From assembly GCA_002375465.1 (NCBI GenBank), contig DFLT01000006.1, positions 66,528-130,527 on the forward strand: a stretch of 64,000 bases of DNA, given 5' to 3'. Shown one piece after another: positions 9,686 through 18,357 of the stretch. Every line of letters starts with the position of its first letter. Positions within the stretch are counted from its first letter, which is position 1. This stretch comes from Alphaproteobacteria bacterium UBA3612 (lineage in GTDB: Bacteria; Pseudomonadota; Alphaproteobacteria; Sphingomonadales; Sphingomonadaceae). The notes beneath the pieces are model-generated. The model was not told the origin of the DNA. It worked only from the letters and a program-made list of their open reading frames with translations, and made no database searches. The position numbers and the translations under genes are program-made.

Positions 9686-10144
9686 TTAGGGGGCGGGCGG
9701 AACGGCGCGCGCCTTGGCCTTCGCTTCGGCCTTTGCCACGGCATCGGCCACCTCTGGTGGCATGTAATTTTCGTCGTGCTTGGCGAGCAGGGTGTCGGCG
9801 GCGAAGGTGCCGTCGGCCTGCATGCGCCCATCGGCGATCACGCCCTGCCCTTCGCGAAACAGATCCGGGACCAGACCGGCATAGCGTACCGGCACGCTTT
9901 CCAACCGGTCGGTTACCCGGAAGCTGATCGAGACACCGTCCGGCTGCCGCTCCACACTGCCCTCCTCGACCAAGCCGCCCAGGCGAATGGCTTGGCCCGG
10001 CGTGACAGGCGCTTCGGCAAGATCCGCCGGTGCATAGAAATAGGACGCCCCTTCGCGCATGGCGGGCATGGCGAGCAGGGCGGCGACAACCAACGCCGCG
10101 ACGGCGGCACCTGCCAGCAGCAGACGTTGATGCTTCGGCTTCAT
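9686..10144 (-). CDS. ccmE: cytochrome c maturation heme chaperone CcmE
   Basis: CcmE covalently binds heme in the periplasm and hands it to the CcmF/H ligase. The 152-residue protein has one N-terminal membrane anchor and an OB-fold domain. Heme-binding His123 lies in the motif LLAKHDENYMPP, which is near the family consensus. The start at 10144 gives the normal N-terminus (KPKHQRLLL). It overlaps ccmD by ATGA, so ccmC-ccmD-ccmE is a tight operon. Confidence 0.96.
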   Translation of the reverse strand: MKPKHQRLLLAGAAVAALVVAALLAMPAMREGASYFYAPADLAEAPVTPGQAIRLGGLVEEGSVERQPDGVSISFRVTDRLESVPVRYAGLVPDLFREGQGVIADGRMQADGTFAADTLLAKHDENYMPPEVADAVAKAEAKAKARAVPPAP

Positions 10145-10248
10145 TTTTCGGCCCTTCGCATCGCCAGATACGCCCACAGCACCAGTCCGCCAATGCCGAT
10201 CACGGTCACCAGATAAGCCGCCAGTATGAAATCCGCCTGCTCCGTCAT
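10141..10248 (-). CDS. ccmD: cytochrome c maturation protein CcmD
   Basis: A 35-residue single-span membrane peptide (MTEQADFILAAY..., then a helix ending in LWAYLAMRRAEK). CcmD stabilises release of holo-CcmE from the CcmABC complex. Its size, charge pattern and position between ccmC and ccmE, with 4-nt overlaps on both sides, identify it. The open frame extends further upstream, but that part lies inside ccmC and has no ccmD character. Confidence 0.9.
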   Translation of the reverse strand: MTEQADFILAAYLVTVIGIGGLVLWAYLAMRRAEK

Positions 10249-10964
10249 GCCGAAGCCGCCATTCGCGCAGCGCGCGCCGCGCGCTTTCGCAGCGCGATGA
10301 TCGTCCTCATACGCATCAGGACAATCCCCGCCATCAGCAACAGAAAGCCGGAGGCACTGGTCAGAAGCGGCCACAGCATGCTGCCATCGATACTGGAGCC
10401 GGTGACGGTGATCGAAGCGGGCTGGTGCAGTGTATTCCACCATTCGACGCTGAACTTGATGATGGGCAGATTGACCAGCCCCACCAGCGCCAGAACAGAG
10501 GCCATCTTCGCGCCCCGCGACGGCTCATCATGGGCGTGCATCAAAACAATAATGCCCAGATACAGGAAAAACAGCACCAGGACCGAGGTTAGTCGCCCGT
10601 CCCACACCCAATATGTGCCCCAGGTCGGTCGCCCCCACAAGGAACCCGTTATCAGGCACAGGGCGGCAAAGGTGGCACCGACCGGCGCCAGCGCCTGCAG
10701 GGCGACCTCCGCCAGCGGGTGTTTCCACACCAGTGCGGAAAAGGCGGCAATGCCCAGCCCCAGATAGCCGCCCATGGCAAGCCATGCCATCGGCACATGG
10801 ACGTACAGCATCCGCACGCTTTCCCCCTGCAGATAGTCAGCAGGTGCACGAAACAGCCCCCAGTAAAGCCCCGCGCACAGGATCAGAAGCCCGCTCCAGA
10901 AGGTCCATCCGGTCAGCGGCTTCGCGATCCTTAAAAAACGAGCAGGGTTTGCGTAGCGGTGCAT
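10245..10964 (-). CDS. ccmC: heme exporter CcmC
   Basis: CcmC presents heme to CcmE. It has six predicted membrane helices and the tryptophan-rich heme-handling motif (WGTYWVWDGRLTS), with conserved His residues in VHVPMAW and NTLHQP. The 239-residue form from the ATG at 10964 is preferred over a TTG at 10988. The ABC subunits CcmA and CcmB do not precede it, and the remaining ccm genes lie at 30.5-33.9 kb. Confidence 0.93.
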   Translation of the reverse strand: MHRYANPARFLRIAKPLTGWTFWSGLLILCAGLYWGLFRAPADYLQGESVRMLYVHVPMAWLAMGGYLGLGIAAFSALVWKHPLAEVALQALAPVGATFAALCLITGSLWGRPTWGTYWVWDGRLTSVLVLFFLYLGIIVLMHAHDEPSRGAKMASVLALVGLVNLPIIKFSVEWWNTLHQPASITVTGSSIDGSMLWPLLTSASGFLLLMAGIVLMRMRTIIALRKRAARAARMAASA

Positions 10965-11072
10965 CTTGCCGTGCGAAATAGCATGCAAACGCTATTTTGC
11001 GAGTCGCCACCGCAAGAGAAATAGATGCAACGCGGGTTGGCAGGGGACGCAAACAACGCCATTTAACCGTAC

Positions 11073-13286
11073 ATGAAGACATTCAACACGAAAAAACCCT
11101 CGCTTGTCCGCACCTTCTGCCTGACGGGAGCGGCCGCCATGGCGCTGTCCGCCTGTGCGACATCATCCTCCAACAATGCCGCGCCGGGCGCCGCCAGCGA
11201 CGCCCCGATGGAAACGAGTTTCAACATGACCGAACCGCATGACGTCCTTCTGGCCGAATGGGAGGGGCCCAATGGCGGTCTGCCACCCTTCGACCTCGCC
11301 GATCCTGAGAACCCTACCCTGTTCCGCCCCGCCTTTGATGAGGGGATCGCTCGCCTGAACGCAGATATGGAACGAATTGCGCAGAATCCCGAGGCGCCGA
11401 CATTCCAGAACACGATCGTCGAAATGGAAAAGGCGGGCCGCGAACTCGACCGTCTTGGAACGGTTTTCTTCACGCTGGTATCCAGCCGCAATACGCCCGA
11501 GATTCAAGAAGTCGCCAGCGTCGTTCAACCGCAGCTGACCACGGCCTATAATGCCATCAGTTTCAACGATGCGCTGTTTGCGCGCGTGAAGGCGGTTTAC
11601 GACGCCCGCAATTCGTCCGGCCTTTCGCCGGAACAGATCCGCCTGACCGAAAAGAACTATGACGATTTCGTCCGCGCCGGTGCCGCGCTGGACGATGGCC
11701 CGCAGGCACGCGTCGGAGAGATCAATGAACGCCTGTCCGCGCTGTTCAATGATTTTTCCAACCGCGTTCTGGCCGACGAGGGCAAGTTGATCACCGTTGG
11801 CGAGCAGGCGGTGGCCTCGCTTCCCGCCGCGTTGCGGGCCAGCTTCGCAGCTCAGGCAAAGGATGCGGGCCAGTCGGGTTTCGCCGTCCCCAATACGCGG
11901 TCGTCGGTGGATCCCTTCCTGACCTTCTCCGATGATCGCGCCGCCCGCGAGGCGGTCTGGCGCGCCTTCGTCAATCGCGGCGACAATGGCGATGAAAACG
12001 ACACCAATGCGCTGATTGCCGAAATCGTGAAGCTGCGTGCCGAGCGCGCAAAACTGCTGGGTTTCGAAAGCCACGCGCATTACCGCATGGCCGACACCAT
12101 GGCGAAGACGCCGGATCAGGCCATGGACCTGATGATGCGCGTGTGGACACCCGCCGTGGCCCGCGTCGGCGAAGAGGTCGCCGATATGCAGGCGCTCGCC
12201 AATGCCGAGGGCGCCGGTATCACGATAGAACCCTGGGATTATCGCTATTATGCGGAGAAGGTTCGCAAGGACCGCTATGCGCTCGATCAGAACGAATTCA
12301 AAAACTATTTCGAACTGAACAACATGATTGCTGCCAGCTATTATATGGCAGACAGGCTGTACGGATTTCAGTTTGAGGAGGTGACCGGTACCGTTCCCAC
12401 CTTCCATCCCGATGTGCGCGTCTATCACGTCACGAACAAGGACGGCAGCCATGCCGGTTACCTATATCGCGATGATTATGCGCGCGCGCAAAAACGGTCC
12501 GGCGCCTGGCAGTCGACGTACCGGGCACAGCAGCATATCGATGGGCAGAAGGTCCATCCCATCGTGTCGAACAACAATAATTTCACCGAGGGTGCCGACG
12601 GCGAACCGACGCTGATCAGCCTGGACGATGCGGAAACCCTGTTCCACGAATTCGGCCACGCGCTTCACGCCCTGTCGAACAATGTGGAATATCCGGGGCT
12701 GGGCGGCACGCCGCGTGACTTCGTGGAATTCCCCAGCCAGGTTCATGAAAACTGGGTGCTGACGCCTGAAGTCCTCGACCAATATGCCCGCCACTACCAG
12801 ACCGGCGAAAAAATGCCGCAGGAGCTGATCGACAAGCTGAACGCCGCGCGCACCTTCAACCAGGGCTTCGCCACGGTTGAATATCTGGCGGACGCCATCG
12901 TCGACATGCAACTGCACATGAACCCGAATCCGCCGGCCGATTTCGACGCCGACCGGTTCGAGCGGGAGGCATTGGAAGAACTCGGCATGCCAGACGAGAT
13001 TGTGCTGCGGCATCGTCTGCCGCACTTCAGCCATCTATTCTCTTCGGACGCCTATTCCGCTGGCTATTACAGCTATTTGTGGTCCGACGTGATGGCATCC
13101 GACGCCTGGTCGGCCTTCGAGGAAGCAGGCTCGCCCTGGGACCCGGCCACGGCCCGGAAGTTCCAGTCCATCATTCTCGCGACCGGCGACGCCATTCCAC
13201 GTGACGAGGCCTATCGGGAATTCCGCGGGCGCGATCCAGAGGTGGATGCGCTGCTGAAAAATCGCGGCTTCCCCACGGGCGAATAG
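11073..13286 (+). CDS. M3 family metallopeptidase, Dcp-type peptidyl-dipeptidase lipoprotein
   Basis: A 737-residue zinc peptidase of the oligopeptidase A / peptidyl-dipeptidase Dcp family. The zinc site HEFGH is at residues 525-529 (H525, E526, H529). A lipoprotein signal peptide ends at the lipobox LSAC, so the enzyme should be membrane-anchored outside the cytoplasm, as in sphingomonad Dcp homologues. A Ser/Asn-rich linker follows. It probably trims oligopeptides in the periplasm; substrate preference cannot be read from sequence. It is monocistronic and convergent with the rnpB/amidase block. Confidence 0.9.
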   Translation: MKTFNTKKPSLVRTFCLTGAAAMALSACATSSSNNAAPGAASDAPMETSFNMTEPHDVLLAEWEGPNGGLPPFDLADPENPTLFRPAFDEGIARLNADMERIAQNPEAPTFQNTIVEMEKAGRELDRLGTVFFTLVSSRNTPEIQEVASVVQPQLTTAYNAISFNDALFARVKAVYDARNSSGLSPEQIRLTEKNYDDFVRAGAALDDGPQARVGEINERLSALFNDFSNRVLADEGKLITVGEQAVASLPAALRASFAAQAKDAGQSGFAVPNTRSSVDPFLTFSDDRAAREAVWRAFVNRGDNGDENDTNALIAEIVKLRAERAKLLGFESHAHYRMADTMAKTPDQAMDLMMRVWTPAVARVGEEVADMQALANAEGAGITIEPWDYRYYAEKVRKDRYALDQNEFKNYFELNNMIAASYYMADRLYGFQFEEVTGTVPTFHPDVRVYHVTNKDGSHAGYLYRDDYARAQKRSGAWQSTYRAQQHIDGQKVHPIVSNNNNFTEGADGEPTLISLDDAETLFHEFGHALHALSNNVEYPGLGGTPRDFVEFPSQVHENWVLTPEVLDQYARHYQTGEKMPQELIDKLNAARTFNQGFATVEYLADAIVDMQLHMNPNPPADFDADRFEREALEELGMPDEIVLRHRLPHFSHLFSSDAYSAGYYSYLWSDVMASDAWSAFEEAGSPWDPATARKFQSIILATGDAIPRDEAYREFRGRDPEVDALLKNRGFPTGE

Positions 13287-13365
13287 GCGGCAGCGGTTAC
13301 AGCCCGCCGGACCCTCCGGCCACGCATATTGCTTGGAGCCGGGGGCCTGGCGCCAGCGTGTGAAT

Positions 13366-13724
<359 letters not shown>

Positions 13725-13732
13725 GGCCCGGC

Positions 13733-14446
13733 TTAGGTCCGGGGGAAGTGGTTGCCAAGCACGAGATCATCAGGCTCGTAACTGCGAAGCAGCGCCAGCA
13801 GGATTGCCCGCGTCTCCACATCGATATCCCCTTCGTGCAGGGCGGGGCGCCACCGGCGCTGAAAGGCGCTGACGCTCATGCGCGGAACACGCGTTTCATA
13901 GCCGAAGCGCCGCAGCGCGGTCAGCGTGCCGATGTCCGCCCATTTGGGATCGATACCGGGCTCCGGCCGCGCCTCGGCCAGTCCCGCCGCCGCCAAGCGT
14001 TCCCACGGGAACAGTTCGCCGGGGTCGATCTTGCGGTCTGGGGCGACATCGGAATGACCGACGACATTGCGCGGCTCGATGTCATGCCGGGCCAGAATAC
14101 CCTTCATCAGTTCCTGAAGAGCCACCATCTGCGGTTCCGGAAATTCCGTGTAACCGTGGTCATGACCCGGATTGGCCAGTTCGATGCCGATGCTGGCGGA
14201 ATTCACATCCCTGATGCCCCGCCAATAGGCGCGGCCCGCATGCCAGGCGCGATCCGCCTCCGCCACCAGCCGCATGACGGTACCATCCTCGGCAATCAGA
14301 TAGTGGGAGGATACGCCCGCGTCGGGGTCGCGCAGGCGCGCCAGCGCGGCAGCGGCGCTTTCCATGCCGGTATAGTGGATCACGCAGATCGACACTTTTT
14401 CTCGCCGCTCGTCGAAATTGGGCGAGGGGCTGTCGATGATGTCCAT
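13733..14446 (-). CDS. N-acetylmuramoyl-L-alanine amidase (AmpD/AmiD type)
   Basis: A 237-residue Amidase_2 enzyme that cleaves the MurNAc-L-Ala bond of muropeptides. Zinc ligands are seen in CVIHYTG (His24) and in VGHSDVAPDRKIDPG, with the catalytic Glu in IGIELAN. A C-terminal helical segment (about 165-230) resembles the peptidoglycan-binding fold found in AmiD-type enzymes. No signal peptide is visible, which favours cytoplasmic muropeptide recycling; the extra C-terminal domain is more like AmiD. It starts 1 nt after the EamA gene stop, so it is co-transcribed with it. Confidence 0.88.
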   Translation of the reverse strand: MDIIDSPSPNFDERREKVSICVIHYTGMESAAAALARLRDPDAGVSSHYLIAEDGTVMRLVAEADRAWHAGRAYWRGIRDVNSASIGIELANPGHDHGYTEFPEPQMVALQELMKGILARHDIEPRNVVGHSDVAPDRKIDPGELFPWERLAAAGLAEARPEPGIDPKWADIGTLTALRRFGYETRVPRMSVSAFQRRWRPALHEGDIDVETRAILLALLRSYEPDDLVLGNHFPRT

Positions 14447-14447
14447 G

Positions 14448-15344
14448 CTATCTTCGTCCCCGCGAAATGATTTCCTCGGTCAGCTCTGGCTGCTTCTGTG
14501 CGCTGCGCCAGGTGATGATGGCGACGCCCGCGAAACTTACAAGGGCGCCGGTGATCAAGCCGGCCGACACGGGCGTATCGAAGAACAGCACCGCGAAAAA
14601 TGCGGAAATCAGCGGCGTCGGCAGGGTCAGCGGCACGATCGTCGACACCTCATATTGCTGCAACAGCCAGCTCATCCCCGCATGACCGATCAGGGAGGAG
14701 AAGATCGCCGAGAAACCGACCCACCCCCAGATGGAAAGCGGCACATCCGACACATCCGCAAACGCGCCCGGTTCGAAAATAAGCGACAGGCCGCCCAGGA
14801 CCGGCACGCTGATCAGCGCCAGCCAACCGTGAATATTCATCACGTTGACACCCTTCAGCTGCCGGAACAGCAGCGACCCGGTGGCCCATAGCAGCGATGC
14901 CATGACGGTCAGGCCGACGCCGCGCCACTCCTGCAGAATTGCCGGGTCGAAGCCCATGATGGCCACGCCCAGAAAGGCCAGCGCGACACCCGCGATACGG
15001 ATCCACTTGATCCGCTCGCGCAGGAAAATGACGGCCATGATCAGGCTGAACGGAGCCCCCAACTGGCCCGCAATGGCCAGCGCTGCGACATTTTCGGTAA
15101 CCGCCATCGACAAATTGACCAGCGTCATGAACCCGGCCCCCGCGACCAGGCCGGTCGCGGCGATCTTCCGCATCTGGCCGGGTACCCAGCGGATGAAGGG
15201 GAGGCAGACGATCAGCGCAATTAGGTAGCGAAACGTGACGGCGGCCAGCGGGTCGATCGCGTCCACCGCCAGCTTCACCGCGATGATGTTAAGCGCCCAG
15301 CACAAATCTATGAACAGGATAAAGGCAAGGTGGAGCGGCCGCAT
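14448..15344 (-). CDS. EamA/DMT-superfamily transporter
   Basis: A 298-residue membrane protein with about ten predicted helices in two EamA repeats. It belongs to the drug/metabolite transporter superfamily. The substrate cannot be predicted; relatives export amino acids, metabolites or drugs. Coupled to the downstream amidase gene, with its stop adjacent to the amidase ATG. A link to muropeptide recycling is possible but only by position. Confidence 0.85.
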   Translation of the reverse strand: MRPLHLAFILFIDLCWALNIIAVKLAVDAIDPLAAVTFRYLIALIVCLPFIRWVPGQMRKIAATGLVAGAGFMTLVNLSMAVTENVAALAIAGQLGAPFSLIMAVIFLRERIKWIRIAGVALAFLGVAIMGFDPAILQEWRGVGLTVMASLLWATGSLLFRQLKGVNVMNIHGWLALISVPVLGGLSLIFEPGAFADVSDVPLSIWGWVGFSAIFSSLIGHAGMSWLLQQYEVSTIVPLTLPTPLISAFFAVLFFDTPVSAGLITGALVSFAGVAIITWRSAQKQPELTEEIISRGRR

Positions 15345-15439
15345 GCAGAGGACCTAGATGCTGCGATGCAATATGGGAATGGAAAACCCCATGCATGTGA
15401 CGACGGGGCAGTCATGCAATTGCCTGGATATGGCGGCAA

Positions 15440-16372
15440 TCAATGTGTCGCAGGCGGCGCTCGCAGAAAGACGGCCTCGGCGCGTTCTTTCTCATTGAGT
15501 TCACCGGATGGCGGGATCTCGACGGCAGACGGCGCATCGCCCAGCACCGGCGCATAGAAGCCGCGACAGGCGGGATGTTGTACGAACAGGTCGGCATAAC
15601 CGAACAGAGTTTCTGCGGCGCCGATGATCAGGACCCCATCATCCGCGAGCGCGCGGCGCAGCATCTGGATCGCCTGCGCCTTTTCCTCAGCTGCCAGGTA
15701 CATGAGGACGTTGCGGGCGAAAATAATATCGAATTTCCCGGTCCGTCCGGGCGCCGCAGGGGGCGGCTGAAGCAGGCTGCGGCGTTCGAACCTGATGCTG
15801 TCGCGCACCTCCTTCGACACGATCCATTTGTCTGCATCCTGGGTGAAATGGCGCAGCAGCCGGTGGATCGACAGGCCGCGCTGCACCTCGAACTGGGAAT
15901 ATTCGCCTTTTTCGGCGCGAATGACGGCCGCATGGGAAATATCGCTGGCCAGAAGGTCGATGCGCCAACCCTGCCAGTCCGCCTGTTGCTCGATCAGTTG
16001 CATGGCGAGCGAATAGGGCTCCTGCCCCCCCGCGCAGGCCGCCGACCAGATGGAAAGATGCCGTCGTGCCGCCCGTGCGCCGCGCAAGCCCGGATAGACG
16101 GTGGCCTCCAGTTCGGTGAAAGGTGTGCGGTCGCGGAAGAAAAAGCTCTCATGGTTCAGCATCGCCTCCACCACGTGCCGTTCCAGCACATGACGATGAG
16201 GTGCGTTCACCAGCCTTTCCGCCAGCGCGTCGAGGGTCGCGCACCCTTCCCGCGCCATAATATCGCTCAGCCGCGCGGTCAGCAGATAGGATTTCTCGGG
16301 ACTGAATTTCAGTCCGGCATTGCGCCGCAACACCTGCTCAAAAACCGGAAAACTTGCAGGCGGCACTGTCAT
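15440..16372 (-). CDS. cheR: chemotaxis protein methyltransferase CheR
   Basis: CheR methylates glutamates of chemoreceptors using SAM. The N-terminal helical domain (about 1-75) is followed by the methyltransferase domain. It has MLNHESFFFRDRTPF and the SAM motif SAACAGGQEPYS, close to the family's SAGCSTGEEPYS. The later FDIIFARNVLMYL is standard for the family. No C-terminal NWETF-binding TPR is present. It overlaps cheB by ATGA and is the last gene of the che operon. Confidence 0.95.
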   Translation of the reverse strand: MTVPPASFPVFEQVLRRNAGLKFSPEKSYLLTARLSDIMAREGCATLDALAERLVNAPHRHVLERHVVEAMLNHESFFFRDRTPFTELEATVYPGLRGARAARRHLSIWSAACAGGQEPYSLAMQLIEQQADWQGWRIDLLASDISHAAVIRAEKGEYSQFEVQRGLSIHRLLRHFTQDADKWIVSKEVRDSIRFERRSLLQPPPAAPGRTGKFDIIFARNVLMYLAAEEKAQAIQMLRRALADDGVLIIGAAETLFGYADLFVQHPACRGFYAPVLGDAPSAVEIPPSGELNEKERAEAVFLRAPPATH

Positions 16373-17460
16373 GGAAATTCCAATAGGCTGGCAAGCTCGA
16401 CTGTCAGGTGATCAAGGGGCAGAACCTCGTTCGCCAGCCCCGCCTTTGCGATCGCCCCCGGCATTCCCCACACTACTGAAGTCTGCGCGTCCTGGACCAG
16501 AATAGCGGCGCCCGCCTCTTTCATCCGCCGCGCGCCCGCCAGCCCGTCGCTTCCCATCCCGGTCAGCACGATGCCAAGTGCGGCCTTCCCCCAGCCGTCG
16601 GCAAGGGAACGGAACAGCGGGTTGACGGAGGGGCGGCAGAAATTTTCGGGCACGCCGTTGGAAAGTGAAATAATGGCCGAACCGTCCTGATACCGGCGCG
16701 CGGACATATGGGAATTGCCCGGCGCGACATATATCCGCCCGGGCGCCAGCTGTTCGCCATCGACCGCTTCGGCAGCGGGAATATCGGTCAGCCGCGTCAG
16801 ATGTTCCGCCAGAATCGCGGTGAACATGGGCGGCATGTGCTGCGTGATCAGGATCGGTACGGGCGGTGGCTTGCGAAGTCCCTGAAGCAGCGCAAATAAC
16901 GCCCTCGGTCCTCCCGTCGAGGCGCCGATGCCGACGATGGCGGGACGCTTCAATGGGGTTCTGGCCCTCTCTGGCCGCACGGGCCCGTCGATTGCCACAC
17001 GCGGCACCGTCACATCCACCCTGGTCCCCAGTGCCAGAACCTTGCGTATCAGCTCGTCGCGAAAGGCGGGTGCCCCCTGGCCTGCCCAGCCGGATTCCGG
17101 CTTGGCCAGCGTGTCCACCGCCCCCGCCCGCAGAGCATCCAGGGAAATACGCGCATTGCGGCGGGACAGGGTGGACACCATCACGACCTTCGCCCGTGGC
17201 GCCAGGGCAAGCAGTTGCGGCAGAACTTCTATGCCGCTCATGCGCGGCATTTCTATGTCCAGCAGGATGACGTCGGGTCGCGCAGCGACCACTTCCGCCA
17301 AGGCCTCCTCGCCATTTCTGGCCATGCAGGCAATCTGAACGCCTGCTTCCCCCAACCAGCGCGCCATCAGGGCGCGGCTGACGCCGGAATCATCCACCAG
17401 CATCACGCGCGGGTGCGCCGACTCCGCAAGGCGGGCCTTGCCGGGCGCAGGAAGGGTCAC
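16369..17460 (-). CDS. cheB: chemotaxis response regulator protein-glutamate methylesterase CheB
   Basis: CheB demethylates and deamidates receptors after phosphorylation by CheA. The N-terminal receiver (VMLVDDSGVSRAL, phospho-Asp in LLDIEMPRMSG) and the C-terminal esterase are complete; the esterase has GASTGGPRAL, ITQHMPPMF and TGMGSDG with the catalytic Ser, His and Asp. The GTG at 17460 is chosen because GAGG precedes it and it avoids overlap with cheY; a TTG at 17508 is the alternative. Linker residues between the domains are Pro/Arg-rich. Confidence 0.94.
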   Translation of the reverse strand: MTLPAPGKARLAESAHPRVMLVDDSGVSRALMARWLGEAGVQIACMARNGEEALAEVVAARPDVILLDIEMPRMSGIEVLPQLLALAPRAKVVMVSTLSRRNARISLDALRAGAVDTLAKPESGWAGQGAPAFRDELIRKVLALGTRVDVTVPRVAIDGPVRPERARTPLKRPAIVGIGASTGGPRALFALLQGLRKPPPVPILITQHMPPMFTAILAEHLTRLTDIPAAEAVDGEQLAPGRIYVAPGNSHMSARRYQDGSAIISLSNGVPENFCRPSVNPLFRSLADGWGKAALGIVLTGMGSDGLAGARRMKEAGAAILVQDAQTSVVWGMPGAIAKAGLANEVLPLDHLTVELASLLEFP

Positions 17461-17494
17461 CGCCCCCCACCTCCCCGGCACAGGAGAGGGAAGG

Positions 17495-17860
17495 TCAGGC
17501 GAGACCAACCTGGTTCAGCTTTGCCGCGATGATGTCGCGATCGAACGGCTTCATGATATATTCGTCCGCGCCTGCCTCTATGGCGGCGCGGATATGCGAC
17601 ATATCGTTTTCCGTGGTGCAGAAAATCACGGTCGGCCGCTTCTCGGTATCACGAGCCCGCAGATTTTCCAGGAATTGCATCCCACCCATCACGGGCATGT
17701 TCCAGTCCAGAAAGATGACATCCGGCATCTCCGTGCCGCAAAAATCCAGTGCTTCCTGACCATCGCATGCTTCCTCGACCTCAAGGTTGAAGTCCTCCAG
17801 AATTCTTCGGGCAACTTTCCTGATTACCTTGGAATCATCGACGATCAGACAACTACGCAT
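17495..17860 (-). CDS. cheY: chemotaxis response regulator CheY
   Basis: A 121-residue receiver. The acidic pair D8-D9, phospho-Asp D52 (IFLDWNMPVMGG), T82-T83 and K104 (MKPF) are present. Standard CheY would bind the flagellar switch; there are no flagellar genes in the window. The ATG at 17860 gives the normal N-terminus (MRSCLIVDDS), and frames further upstream show no family similarity. It sits between cheW and cheB in the operon. Confidence 0.93.
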   Translation of the reverse strand: MRSCLIVDDSKVIRKVARRILEDFNLEVEEACDGQEALDFCGTEMPDVIFLDWNMPVMGGMQFLENLRARDTEKRPTVIFCTTENDMSHIRAAIEAGADEYIMKPFDRDIIAAKLNQVGLA

Positions 17861-17919
17861 GTACAAAATCCCAAATAGACACTCGATGACATGGGTAACG
17901 CTGACAAGTTGCCCCCGCG

Positions 17920-18357
17920 TTAAGCAGCCATGAAAAATCGGTCCGGCGTAATAATCTTGCCGATGTCCAGTTCGACCAGCAGCCCCCCCTCCCTCTGGAC
18001 GATGCACGACGAAACCTGACGCCAGCGTTCGTCTAGGGTGGCGGGACACCGCCGACAGTCCGCCGCATCGACATTGATCACTTCGTCGACGGCGTCCACG
18101 ATCAGGCCGAATGAATCGCCGCCAATAGAGACCACCACGCATTTGGGCCGCACCCCCTGCGGCGCGGGGGGCATGCCTAGCCGGGTCCTCAGGTCGATGG
18201 CGGTAACCACATGGCCGCGCAGGTTCATCACGCCGGCAATCCAGGGCGCGGCAAGCGGGACCCTCGTTACCCTGCCCAGCCGCACGACATCCTCGACCGT
18301 GCCGACATCGATGCCGATTTCGGTGTCGCCCAACATCATCGTGACCAATTGCGTCAT
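17920..18357 (-). CDS. cheW: chemotaxis coupling protein CheW
   Basis: A 145-residue single CheW domain that links receptors to CheA. Family landmarks are visible: V..V.R...ITRVP-type segment (RLGRVTRVPLAAPW), IAGVMNLRGHVVTAIDLRTRLGM, and SFGLIVDAVDEVI. It overlaps the cheA stop region by ATGA (18354-18357), so translation is coupled. Confidence 0.94.
   Translation of the reverse strand: MTQLVTMMLGDTEIGIDVGTVEDVVRLGRVTRVPLAAPWIAGVMNLRGHVVTAIDLRTRLGMPPAPQGVRPKCVVVSIGGDSFGLIVDAVDEVINVDAADCRRCPATLDERWRQVSSCIVQREGGLLVELDIGKIITPDRFFMAA

Noticed and set aside
11163..12452. A 429-codon frame antisense to the M3 peptidase
   Set aside because: The sense gene has the HEFGH site and a lipobox. The antisense frame is a composition shadow.
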